From Gammaproteobacteria bacterium (GTDB lineage: Bacteria; Pseudomonadota; Gammaproteobacteria; DSM-16500): DNA of 24,033 bases. This document shows positions 16,166 to 24,033 of the stretch, piece by piece. The stretch spans positions 1 through 24,033 of the forward strand of contig JABDEF010000016.1 of NCBI GenBank assembly GCA_013287235.1, written 5' to 3'. The position numbers were made by a program, and so were the translations under genes. The notes under the pieces are model-generated. The model saw only the letters and a program-made list of their open reading frames with translations. It made no database searches and was not told where the DNA came from. Positions within the stretch are counted from its first letter, which is position 1. Every line of letters begins with the position of its first letter.

Positions 16166-16195
16166 TAAAACATTTACCCTATACATCCTCGCAAA

Positions 16196-16210
16196 GTGTA
16201 ATTATTACAC
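16196..16210. promoter_or_regulatory. 15-bp perfect palindrome upstream of the GIY-YIG gene
   Basis: GTGTAAT and ATTACAC flank a single T. The site lies 29 bp before the -35 of the promoter at 16239-16267 and may be an operator. No regulator is recognised. Confidence 0.4.
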
Positions 16211-16238
16211 ATAGCGAATAAATAGATTACAAATTTTC

Positions 16239-16267
16239 TTGACTAATACGTACAAATTTTCTATTTT
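16239..16267 (+). promoter_or_regulatory. Promoter of the GIY-YIG / MazG-GNAT pair
   Basis: TTGACT (16239-16244), a 17-bp spacer and TATTTT (16262-16267) lie 32 bp before the first gene. The -35 is strong and the -10 moderate. Confidence 0.5.
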
Positions 16268-16299
16268 TTGATAACTTTTGCAATGATGGTGAAATAGAC

Positions 16300-16608
16300 A
16301 TGCAACCTAGGTTGACGGTTTTTTGGGTTTACATACTCCTTTGTGAAAATAATACGTTTTACACGGGTTATACAACAGATATTAAAAAACGTTATCAAGC
16401 ACACATCAATAGAACGAGTCAATGTAAATACACCCGTAGTTTTAAACCATTACGAATTGCGCAATGTTGGAAAATTAACGGTGACAAAGCGTTTGCGATG
16501 AAAATTGAAGCTTACATTAAAAACCTATCGCGAATCGAAAAAGAAGGAATTATTGATAATCCTTCTTTACTTTTAATGGATTCTAGAATTGAAATAGCCA
16601 TATTATAG
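16300..16608 (+). CDS. GIY-YIG nuclease-superfamily protein (UPF0213 type)
   Basis: The 102-residue protein is a single GIY-YIG domain: VYILLCENNTFYTGYTTDIK holds the paired motif (VYI and YTG), followed by the conserved Arg in KKRYQAH, the KYTRSFKPLRI block, and EAYIKNLSRIEKEGII with the metal-binding Glu. This is the stand-alone UPF0213 subgroup, small proteins whose substrate is not settled. The ATG at 16300 lacks a strong ribosome site. Its stop (16606-16608) overlaps the ribosome site of the next gene, so the two are co-transcribed. Confidence 0.88.
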   Translation: MQPRLTVFWVYILLCENNTFYTGYTTDIKKRYQAHINRTSQCKYTRSFKPLRIAQCWKINGDKAFAMKIEAYIKNLSRIEKEGIIDNPSLLLMDSRIEIAIL

Positions 16609-16621
16609 GGGAATGTTTGTC

Positions 16622-17557
16622 ATGGGAATATTAAAAAAATTATCTGATCTTGAAAAAGAAGCGTCTACATTTGGTTTTAAATGGGAGACATCAAATCAGA
16701 TTCTCGAGCAAATTCAAAGCGAGATATCAGAAATTGATGCCCATTTAAAAGATGGTAATCAGAAAAAATTACAAGAAGAAATTGGCGATTTGTTACATGC
16801 CGCTTTTTCTCTTTGTGTATTTTCTCAATTTGACGTAGAAGAAACACTTTTAAATAGTGTCAATAAATTCGAACATCGATTTAGAGCTATTCAACGATTA
16901 GCTACAGAAAAAGGATTAGATACATTAAACGGGCAGTCTTTTAATGAGCTGATGATACTTTGGAATAAAGCTAAAAAACTTGGATATATAACATCAACGA
17001 CGGTAGATGAAAAACCCCTGATATTAACAGGGGAATCGATACAATTAGAACCGCTACAACAAGTTCATTATGACATATTAAAAAAATTATCTTATGATGA
17101 GAAAATATCCGCATACTCTCCTGCTTTAAAATTAAAATTTGATTCGTGGTTTAACAAAGCATTAGAAAAACCTCCAGAAAATAAGCAAATTTCATTTATA
17201 GTACGTTCATTACAGGATAATAGCATTGTGGGATCCACTCGTTTTTACGAGATGGATGTCAAACATAAACGTTTAGCGATAGGCTACACATGGATTATTC
17301 CTGAAATTTGGGGAAAAGGCGTCAATACACAATGCAAGTTATTATTGTTAAAATATGCTTTCGATGTATTACTCATGAATCGGGTGGAGTTTTATGTTGA
17401 TGCAAGGAATGAACGATCACGAGCGGCTGTTAAAAAATTGGGGGCAAAAGAAGAAGGTGTGTTACGAAAACATATGATTTTAGAAGATGGATATGTTCGT
17501 GATACGGTTGTTTACAGCATTTTAAAAGAAGAATGGGATTTTCTGATCCACAAATAA
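16622..17557 (+). CDS. MazG-like pyrophosphohydrolase fused to a GNAT acetyltransferase
   Basis: The first 120 residues form an all-alpha MazG-like domain. SEISEI (E34, E37) and QEEIGDLLHA (E53, D56) give the paired ExxE and ExxD metal-binding motif, and KFEHRFRAIQRLATEKG closes it, as in MazG C-terminal domains. Such domains hydrolyse nucleoside triphosphates to monophosphates and clean damaged nucleotides. Residues about 137-305 are a RimJ/RimL-type GNAT domain: ISFIVRSLQDNSIVGSTRFY, then GYTWIIPEIWGKGVNTQCKL with the acetyl-CoA loop, then VDARNERSRAAVKKLGAKEE. I chose the ATG at 16622, 9 nt after AGGGGA; the ATG at 16613 touches that site. The substrate of the GNAT half is unknown. The gene converges on, and overlaps by 46 bp, the RND pseudogene. 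Confidence 0.88.
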   Translation: MGILKKLSDLEKEASTFGFKWETSNQILEQIQSEISEIDAHLKDGNQKKLQEEIGDLLHAAFSLCVFSQFDVEETLLNSVNKFEHRFRAIQRLATEKGLDTLNGQSFNELMILWNKAKKLGYITSTTVDEKPLILTGESIQLEPLQQVHYDILKKLSYDEKISAYSPALKLKFDSWFNKALEKPPENKQISFIVRSLQDNSIVGSTRFYEMDVKHKRLAIGYTWIIPEIWGKGVNTQCKLLLLKYAFDVLLMNRVEFYVDARNERSRAAVKKLGAKEEGVLRKHMILEDGYVRDTVVYSILKEEWDFLIHK

Positions 17558-19667
17558 AGACTCGGGATAATAAATAAATTTAACACGGTTGACGTGATTA
17601 AACCACCCAGAATAACAATCGCCATTGGAAACTCAATCTCTTGACCAGGGATATCCCCAAATATCATTAATGGAACGAGCGCAAGTGCTGCAGCAGATGC
17701 CGTCATTAAAATGGGAGCTAATCTTTCTTTAGCGCCACGCAAAACCAATTCGAGACCAAAAGGTTCATTTTCAAATTTTTCAATATACTGAAAATGATTG
17801 ATTAACATAATACCATTACGTGCAGCAATACCAAATACCGTGAAAAATCCAACTAATGATCCTAAAGAGACAACATTTCCCGTCAAAATTGTAGATATTA
17901 TTCCACCCACCAAGGCAGAGGGTAAAGTGAAAAATGCAAGAAAAGATAACTGCCAACTCTTAAAAGCGATTTGCAATAAAAGAAGTACGATAATAATAGA
18001 GACGATTGCAACACCAAATAAAATATTTTGTGATTTTTCTCTTTCTTGATATTCTCCTATCACGTCTGCATGAAATCCAAGTGGAAATTTTATTTTATCG
18101 ACCGCTTGTTTTACATCACGTACGATATCACTGAGACTCCGGGTCGTAATATTGAGACTGACATCGATATAACGTGAATTATACTCACGATTGATTAGAT
18201 TCGGTGTGGGCATAATGCTGACATGAGCGACCTCTCCAAGGGAAACATATTTATTATTAGGCGCGCTCATCAACAAATTTTTAATACTTGGAATACTATA
18301 ACGTGTCTCTTCAGTACCCCAAAGTATAATACCATATACTTTTGCATTTCGATGTATATCACTAACTTCTGTCCCTGAAATCCGGTGAAATAAATAATGA
18401 TGTTATCATGAATGAAATCATTACGATCGCAAAGGTAATAACTAATGGTTCAAAAAAATCTAAAGAAATCCCTTTTAAAAAACAAATAGGAATTATGGCA
18501 ATTAAAATAATTATTAAACTATAGATCATTGATAGATAATTTCTATTATAAATATCAAGATTAAAGATCGCTTCATCAATAAGAATGACCAAAGCCATCA
18601 TAAACCCTGCAATCACCATCATATTTATCGTAAACTTAAAGAATGTTATTATCAAAACTGCGATAGATAATGATACAAATATATTTATTAATATCATTAA
18701 CATTGTCCGCCAAGAATTTAGAAAAATCATCAGTAATATGATTAAAATGACAAGACCTAATACCAGTGCAAGAATGGTATTATCTAATATTATTTTTATA
18801 AAATCTGCTGGTTTAAACAATTGCGTATCAAACTGCATGCCAGTCAGCCCAGGTTTTAATTCATTTAATTTTTTTTCAACCTTACGGGTCACATCCAGCG
18901 TATTTGCACTTCTAAATTTATCGATAACAATTAAAAGTCCTGTTTGACCATCAACGATGGCATCGCCAATTAATGGTTGATAACCATTAACTAACGCTGC
19001 CACTTTATTTAATGTGAATGAACTCCCTTCTATATTCACCTGACCAAGATCGCTTGCAGATTTGATCGGTAAAACATGCCTTATTTCAATTCTTTGCAAA
19101 GGCGTATCTATCCAGCCACCGCTTCCAGGTGTCGAAGATTTTAAAAAACTTAAAGGTGATACCCATAAAGCATCACCAGTGGTTGCGATAATCTGATCCA
19201 GTTTAATATTATTTTTTTGTAATAAGACTGGGTCGACTAATACTTGTAACTGTTTATCACGCATTCCCCAGATGGCTACATTAGCAATACCTGGTACGGA
19301 TAATAAAGCTGGCCGTATGACCCAACGAGCCAATACAGACATTTCTATCAATGATAATTGTTTTGAAGTTACTCCAACCATCATGACACGACTCATTGCA
19401 GATAGGGGTTGGAGAATAATAGGTGCTTGCGCAACATTCGGTAACGCAATTGAGCAATTCTTCCAAATTAAACGTTATCAGTTCTTCCACTTCCGCATCG
19501 GAAAGTCCAGGTGCTTCCGTTTGTACTTGTATATAAGGAGGGGCAAATTCAGGAAAAGCATCTTTTGGCATATTATATAGCTGAATACACGCTATAATAA
19601 ATAACACGAGAGCGAAAGCTATCACTAAAAATCGAAACGGTAAGCTTTTTTCAATCATCCATCGCAA
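17512..19667 (-). pseudogene. Broken heavy-metal RND efflux pump (CusA/CzcA type)
   Basis: Three pieces in different frames make up an inner-membrane RND pump that has lost function. The first, 19667 to about 19460, is the N-terminus (SLPFRFLVIAFALVLFIIAC, then MPKDAFPEFAPPYIQVQTEA). The second, about 19455-18362, covers the first porter domain and transmembrane helices (SMIYSLIIILIAIIPICFLK), with the helix-4 Asp kept in MALVILIDEAIFNLD. The third, about 18370-17512, starts GTEVSDIHRNAKVYGIILWG and runs through the last helices to a normal-looking end. Both junctions lose sequence: about 45 residues at the first and about 200 at the second, which removes part of the second periplasmic loop. 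A full pump is about 1030 residues. No membrane-fusion or outer-membrane partner gene is present. Confidence 0.88.
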
Positions 19668-19735
19668 TATTGTGACTTCCTGTCATCATTGAATAAATGA
19701 TAAAGATTATAACAGCTTTCGGCAACGTTTATTTC

Positions 19736-20659
19736 TCAATTTGGAGAAAGCCGCTTTTGCTCAGGTTCATTTTCTTGAGAAGCCTGCATTTTAAGAGACA
19801 ATTTATAATCTTCAATTAATTGTCTAAGATTAGTATTCGGTATTAGAACATCCGTAACTTTTTGTTCAGGTAACATGGCTTTCCGAGTCATAGGAGATGT
19901 TCTATGCGGGTTTAGCCACTCTGTAATAGCTGATTTTTCATAAGAAAAACCATCCAAACTACAAACGACCGGTTCCGTCATCAGTTCAGAGGTAATGGGG
20001 CAAAGCATATTGTCTTGTTTCGATATAAACTGTAAAGGGATATGTTCTAACTTTTTTAAATTTAAAGAAAAATTTAAGTTTTCGATAGAGATGTTTAATG
20101 TACTCAGCATATTTTTAACTAACAAATAACTGACTGGAAAATCGATCTCTCTTGGTTTTTGTTTTTCATTACTTCCTGATGCTAATACTTGCGTTCCAAT
20201 AAAATAGCTTGCAGATACTGACAAAGGTGCAAAAATAAATGCTGCGGCAACACTACTTAAGTAAACACAACTGAGACCATAGATGACGCGCTCTCGATCA
20301 TTATTACGGAATAATTTTAATGTTTCTTCACTCATTTCAAAGATTTCGTTAATGATAAAATATAATTTTTTTAATACAATAATTAATGATTGAATGTCTT
20401 CGTCTTTATTAAGTGATTTTTGATCATTATCATAATCGGATGTAATTTTTTTATAATGATCTAAGATTGTGACAAGTATCTTATATTTTTTATATTCTAA
20501 TGAATCGGAACCATATTTTTCATATATACTTTTAAATTCGTCTGCTTTCTGTTGTAATTCTTTAATTAAGGCAACTATTTTTTTTGTTTCTATTTTATTT
20601 TCAAAGCCATTATTTTCTTTTTTATCCTCAGAATTGTTACCAAATAGCCTATTTAACAT
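19736..20659 (-). CDS. Membrane-associated U-box protein (candidate E3 ubiquitin ligase effector)
   Basis: The C-terminal third contains a U-box (about residues 218-285): MLCPITSELMTEPVVCSLDG, FSYEKSAITEWLNPHRTSPM and LIPNTNLRQLIEDY. U-boxes recruit ubiquitin-charged E2 enzymes. Bacteria lack ubiquitin, so such proteins act inside eukaryotic hosts, as Legionella LubX does. The N-terminal 120 residues are charged and helical, and a hydrophobic stretch follows at about 126-160 (YLSSVAAAFIFAPLSVSASY), suggesting insertion in a host membrane. The tail (SQENEPEQKRLSPN) is Glu-rich, as Dot/Icm signals often are. The start is taken at 20659, where GGAGG lies 5 nt upstream; the ATG at 20671 overlaps that site. 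The substrate is unknown. Confidence 0.85.
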   Translation of the reverse strand: MLNRLFGNNSEDKKENNGFENKIETKKIVALIKELQQKADEFKSIYEKYGSDSLEYKKYKILVTILDHYKKITSDYDNDQKSLNKDEDIQSLIIVLKKLYFIINEIFEMSEETLKLFRNNDRERVIYGLSCVYLSSVAAAFIFAPLSVSASYFIGTQVLASGSNEKQKPREIDFPVSYLLVKNMLSTLNISIENLNFSLNLKKLEHIPLQFISKQDNMLCPITSELMTEPVVCSLDGFSYEKSAITEWLNPHRTSPMTRKAMLPEQKVTDVLIPNTNLRQLIEDYKLSLKMQASQENEPEQKRLSPN

Positions 20660-20750
20660 CATCGCCTCCATGCATTTTTAAACTCATTATAGTTTATAAC
20701 GCATTCGACTAGAAATAAAGAGGATGTTAATAAAACGAAACTAAATTTGT

Positions 20751-20777
20751 CATGCCAGCATGCTTCAAGCTGGCATG
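20751..20777. repeat. 9-bp inverted repeat, REP-like hairpin
   Basis: CATGCCAGC and GCTGGCATG form a perfect 9-bp stem around a 9-nt loop. No T-run follows on either strand, so a simple terminator is unlikely. Palindromes of the type GTCATGCC...GGCATGA are common dispersed repeats in proteobacteria. It lies between two minus-strand genes. Confidence 0.5.
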
Positions 20778-20793
20778 AAGGTGGTTAATGCGC

Positions 20794-20922
20794 TTAATGA
20801 TTTCCTTTCGAAGCCAATAACGTAATAGGCATCGTGCCATTTTTTTCAACGTCGATATTTTCTTTTGTATGCTGTATCCATTTTACTTCGGCGGGATTTT
20901 TTGGCATTCGCATGGCGATCAT
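20794..20922 (-). CDS. Possible 42-residue protein downstream of the collagen-like gene
   Basis: A minus frame starting MIAMRMPKNPAEVKWIQHTK and ending ITLLASKGNH is open for 43 codons (the ATGs at 20913 and 20907 are alternative starts). No good ribosome site precedes any of them; the nearest AGGAG is too far upstream. Another frame over the same bases is also open, so the reading is uncertain. The rest of 20672-21013 shows no gene I can support. Confidence 0.25.
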   Translation of the reverse strand: MIAMRMPKNPAEVKWIQHTKENIDVEKNGTMPITLLASKGNH

Positions 20923-21013
20923 TACATTGACATACAACTATTGGATTGCGCTCTCCTAAAAATAATTCACACAACTAAAGTATATGTCAATGAAATGTTT
21001 TTACAACATTTGT

Positions 21014-23968
21014 TTATGTAAATTGACAACCCGATTTATACGATTCAATACATGCTGCACGTTCATCGAGTGTTCTAAACGCATGACGATTTTCTTTAAA
21101 GAAATGTTGTTTAGGACGATAAGATTCAATTTCCTCTTTTTCACGCGCCTTGTTAAGTGTGATGTCGGTATCAAAAGAAAGGTGCGCTTGATACGGATTT
21201 TTAAAATGATGTAACACCGTTTCCCGAGATTTTTTATCCCATTCTGTACGCAATCGATTACGCTCAATCGTTAATGGTTTTATATCTTTCGAGAAATATT
21301 GTTTTACCATCCCATTGATTTTTGTGTAACAAATATTTTTTAAACGAACGCGTCGACAAAAAAATGAAATCGGAAATATATCCCAACGCGTGGGTAATCG
21401 TCTTGCAATATATTCATATCGAAGAAGAACATCACGCAAGTTTGTTTTATCGATAAATTGATATTCTGATAGCGCCTTTAAATTTGCTAATGCTGCGATC
21501 AATTTTTTCTTCGTATAAAGTCCATTCCATTTATATCGCCCATAAACAAGCAATTCTTGTGTTAAATCAGATAAAATCGCTTTTTTGATAATATCGGCAC
21601 GAAATGCATTCATGGCTTTTTCTAAAAGCGCAAGTTTTTTAGGAAAAGGTAATAATTTAATGGTCGCGTAACAATCTATTTCATCGGGATCATGTTTTGC
21701 ATCGTGCGTATAAGCTTTACGAAAACCAATATGCGATTGCGATTGATTTAATGTTTCGCGTATTTCAATACCACCCAACACCCAAGTGGATCTTGGCGAA
21801 CAGGTACTTGTTTTCTTTTCTGGGTTAAAATCATAATAAGCGACATATCGATGATCGGGATTTTGTTTTTCTAGTCGACGACACCATTGTTCTGCTTTAT
21901 TTTTTAAATCATTTGCTCCTGGTTTATTCCAAAATGCGAATTTTTTTTCTACCCGTTTTTTTTCTTGAAGTGGTTTCATGTCAGATAAAGGTAAAATTTT
22001 CTTTGCTAAATTACACTGCGGACCAATGATATAGGTGGATATATTCGAGTATTTCCCTGCCATATAAAGTTCTGCGCTATCTAAATAATTTGTTGAATAT
22101 TTTCCTTTCATTTCATTATTTAAGATAACAATCACTTTATCTCGCATCATTTCCATGAAATTTTTTTCATTTTGATGTTTTTGCATCAAATTGAACCCAG
22201 CATAAAGAGAAGCATTCCATATCATGGGCGCACATTTGAATTGAGAAGCCAAAGTATTCCAACCATCCACCGTTCTTTGATCCGTATCGTGATTGGTCAC
22301 GAGTAAAACATCGGACTCAGGATTATCGTGAAAACTCTCCGATAATTGCAATTCAAAATCACGCCGTTGAATATGATCAATTTCCGTCGTCGGTTGATTG
22401 AGCTTGCCTAATTGTAAATGACAAGAGAGTGAAGCTTTTGAATAGGCGGGCGCATCCTCATTAAATTTTAACGTGCCTGCAAAATAATAAGATTCGCCCG
22501 GCTTAATGGCAGGGATAGCTTCTATGATTGGCATTGTTAATGTGCCACTTCTATAGCGTTCCATGTCATAAAATACAATTTGTTCACTATGGATTCCGTC
22601 TCTTAATGATAAATCTATTTCTAATAAACGTGGATGACTGCTAAGAATTCCAACCGGTTTTGTTGAAATATTTCGTAATGCGACTACAATTGGTGCTTCT
22701 TCTTCTTTTGAAATCGTGAGTGGCGCTGAAACCGTTGAAATTTCGAGAGGATAACGAATTGAAAGCGGGATAGTTTGTTTTGAAATCGTTTCAAAACTTT
22801 TATTGACACGAGAAACTTTTGCATCCAATTGTAAATATCCTGTGAGTGATGCAGTCGTATTGATAGCAGGAATATATTTTGTTTCTTTCACGCGAAAATG
22901 TAAGGGTGCTTCTAATGTTAAATCGCCGGATGCAGGGATTTGTGTCGATAAGGTTAAAGTATTTTTATCATCAAAATCAATTGCCTCATTAGGCACGACT
23001 GAAATATAAATGGGTTGAGTGGGTGTGGGCATAAAACCGATATTTTTAAACGTCACATTATTTGCGACCAATGGTTCACCGAATTCGATGATACCATCGT
23101 CTGATTCAACTTGTTGAATACTATTCAACGAAAGATTATATTTTTCGGGATACGCTTTATCTTTGTCGACGATAATTCTAAAATTGCCATTCAATCCATT
23201 TTTGCCATTGGAACCACTGTTGCCATCCATACCAGATTGCCCACTTCTACCAGCGTTTCCACCCGGCATCGAGCGCGTTACCGTGTAATGTTCTACATGG
23301 GAATGGCCATGATGACCACCGCCATGGTGACCGTGATGATGATCACTATGATCATGAACAATACGCTCACGCTGTTCAAACCACACGCAGGCGTCTCCGC
23401 CGTCGCCACCCTTACCGCCAAGACCACCATTCCCACCTCTTCCACCCGCTCCAAAGGCGCCTCCCTGCAATGTGGTTTTTGACATTAACATCAAGAGGTC
23501 TGTGTCATTTGAATTTAGATTTACGGTAACATGTCCTGCATGACCACCATCTCCGCCAAACCCGCCACTTCCACCATTTCCTCCAGGTCCACCATCTTCA
23601 CCATCACCGCCAGCAGACCATCGTGTTGCTGAAACTCCTTTCGCACCATTTATTCCCTTAGCACCGTCTCCCCCTTTCCCGCCATGACCTCCGGGACCGC
23701 CATTTGCCATTATTTCAATGTCTGCAAGAGGATCTCCCAGTGGGAGTTGACATTCTGTATCACCCACTTTCACATGCACATAATTATTTTTTTCATCGGA
23801 TGAAAGTGAAAATACAATAGGTTGTCCATCTTGACCATTTTCACCGCGTGTACCATGAGAACCATGTGAACTATAGGAAGATCCTGAATACCCGTCTGTA
23901 CCTTTTCTGCCAGGGTTACCGCTGCTATCCAGAATTATTTTTTTGGGGGTCGTTGTAATCCTTATCAT
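21014..23968 (-). CDS. Large collagen-like, glycine- and histidine-rich protein
   Basis: The 984-residue protein has several visible parts. Residues 17-50 are collagen-like Gly-X-Y repeats (GNPGRKGTDGYSG). Residues 88-146 and 168-192 are Gly-Gly-X tracts (GGPGGHGGKGGDGAKG and GGRGGNGGLGGKGGDGG). Residues 205-227 are His-rich (HDHSDHHHGHHGGGHHGHSH), a likely metal-binding patch. A short Gly-X-Y block lies at 236-262. Next come beta-rich segments to about 560. An alpha/beta stretch at about 565-690 (SDVLLVTNHDTDQRTVDGWN, DKVIVILNNEMKGKY) looks Rossmann-like. The last 250 residues are helical and basic. There is no signal peptide or membrane helix. AAAGGA precedes the ATG. The overall architecture resembles uncharacterised collagen-like proteins of intracellular bacteria and some eukaryotes; the function is unknown. 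Confidence 0.85.
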   Translation of the reverse strand: MIRITTTPKKIILDSSGNPGRKGTDGYSGSSYSSHGSHGTRGENGQDGQPIVFSLSSDEKNNYVHVKVGDTECQLPLGDPLADIEIMANGGPGGHGGKGGDGAKGINGAKGVSATRWSAGGDGEDGGPGGNGGSGGFGGDGGHAGHVTVNLNSNDTDLLMLMSKTTLQGGAFGAGGRGGNGGLGGKGGDGGDACVWFEQRERIVHDHSDHHHGHHGGGHHGHSHVEHYTVTRSMPGGNAGRSGQSGMDGNSGSNGKNGLNGNFRIIVDKDKAYPEKYNLSLNSIQQVESDDGIIEFGEPLVANNVTFKNIGFMPTPTQPIYISVVPNEAIDFDDKNTLTLSTQIPASGDLTLEAPLHFRVKETKYIPAINTTASLTGYLQLDAKVSRVNKSFETISKQTIPLSIRYPLEISTVSAPLTISKEEEAPIVVALRNISTKPVGILSSHPRLLEIDLSLRDGIHSEQIVFYDMERYRSGTLTMPIIEAIPAIKPGESYYFAGTLKFNEDAPAYSKASLSCHLQLGKLNQPTTEIDHIQRRDFELQLSESFHDNPESDVLLVTNHDTDQRTVDGWNTLASQFKCAPMIWNASLYAGFNLMQKHQNEKNFMEMMRDKVIVILNNEMKGKYSTNYLDSAELYMAGKYSNISTYIIGPQCNLAKKILPLSDMKPLQEKKRVEKKFAFWNKPGANDLKNKAEQWCRRLEKQNPDHRYVAYYDFNPEKKTSTCSPRSTWVLGGIEIRETLNQSQSHIGFRKAYTHDAKHDPDEIDCYATIKLLPFPKKLALLEKAMNAFRADIIKKAILSDLTQELLVYGRYKWNGLYTKKKLIAALANLKALSEYQFIDKTNLRDVLLRYEYIARRLPTRWDIFPISFFCRRVRLKNICYTKINGMVKQYFSKDIKPLTIERNRLRTEWDKKSRETVLHHFKNPYQAHLSFDTDITLNKAREKEEIESYRPKQHFFKENRHAFRTLDERAACIESYKSGCQFT

Positions 23969-24033
23969 GTTTGTATCCTTTTTTGAAGTTGTTAATCATA
24001 CCAAACCTGCAAACTAAACAAAAAGTCAATTTT

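Noticed and set aside
23111..23482. 123-codon plus ORF rich in Met and Thr
   Set aside because: It is the antisense of the Gly/His-rich part of the collagen-like gene; its composition follows from that.

Overview
The window looks like an accessory region of an AT-rich gammaproteobacterium with an intracellular or host-associated life, most plausibly a member of the Legionellales (Legionella, Coxiella, Rickettsiella or Berkiella type). This is inferred from gene content, not from a marker gene. It carries a membrane-anchored U-box protein, an ankyrin-repeat protein, coiled-coil and GNAT-like orphan proteins, a large collagen-like protein, and many decayed mobile elements.

Layout. 1-100: three consecutive hairpins of unknown origin. 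204-3083 (minus): an error-prone polymerase operon, umuD-umuC-dinB, read from a promoter at 3117-3145 whose spacer holds a 24-bp dyad. 3290-3481 (plus): relic of a tyrosine-recombinase C-terminus. 3680-4391 (plus): a higB-higA toxin-antitoxin pair with its own dyad operator. 4454-7304: a graveyard of mobile elements on the minus strand. It contains a 5'-truncated group II intron (reverse transcriptase ORF plus intact domains V and VI), a Tn3-family transposase remnant with a large internal deletion, and an IS607-type serine-recombinase remnant. 7612-8076 (minus): a small secreted protein. 8256-8852 (minus): a second higB-higA pair with textbook promoter, operator and terminator. 9133-9654 (plus): ankyrin protein. 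9877-10713 (minus) and 11076-12925 (plus): divergent orphan genes, the second split by a -1 frame change. 12912-13922: TnpB-like and IS6-family remnants. 14001-15899 (minus): a 70-residue protein and an atypical cytochrome P450. 16055-17557 (plus): a possible 36-residue peptide, a GIY-YIG protein and a MazG-GNAT fusion. 17512-19667 (minus): a broken heavy-metal RND pump. 19736-20659 (minus): U-box protein. 21014-23968 (minus): a 984-residue collagen-like, His-rich protein.

The genes are not one pathway. The main functional modules are the damage-inducible mutagenesis operon, two toxin-antitoxin pairs that may stabilise the region, and a set of candidate host-interaction proteins (U-box, ankyrin, GNAT-like, coiled-coil). 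The strongest leads are: the umuD promoter dyad combined with a UmuD that has about 32 extra N-terminal residues, suggesting self-regulated SOS mutagenesis; the frame-split GNAT-like gene with a perfectly phased A_AAA_AAC heptamer; and the MazG-GNAT fusion. No rRNA, tRNA or CRISPR array was seen.
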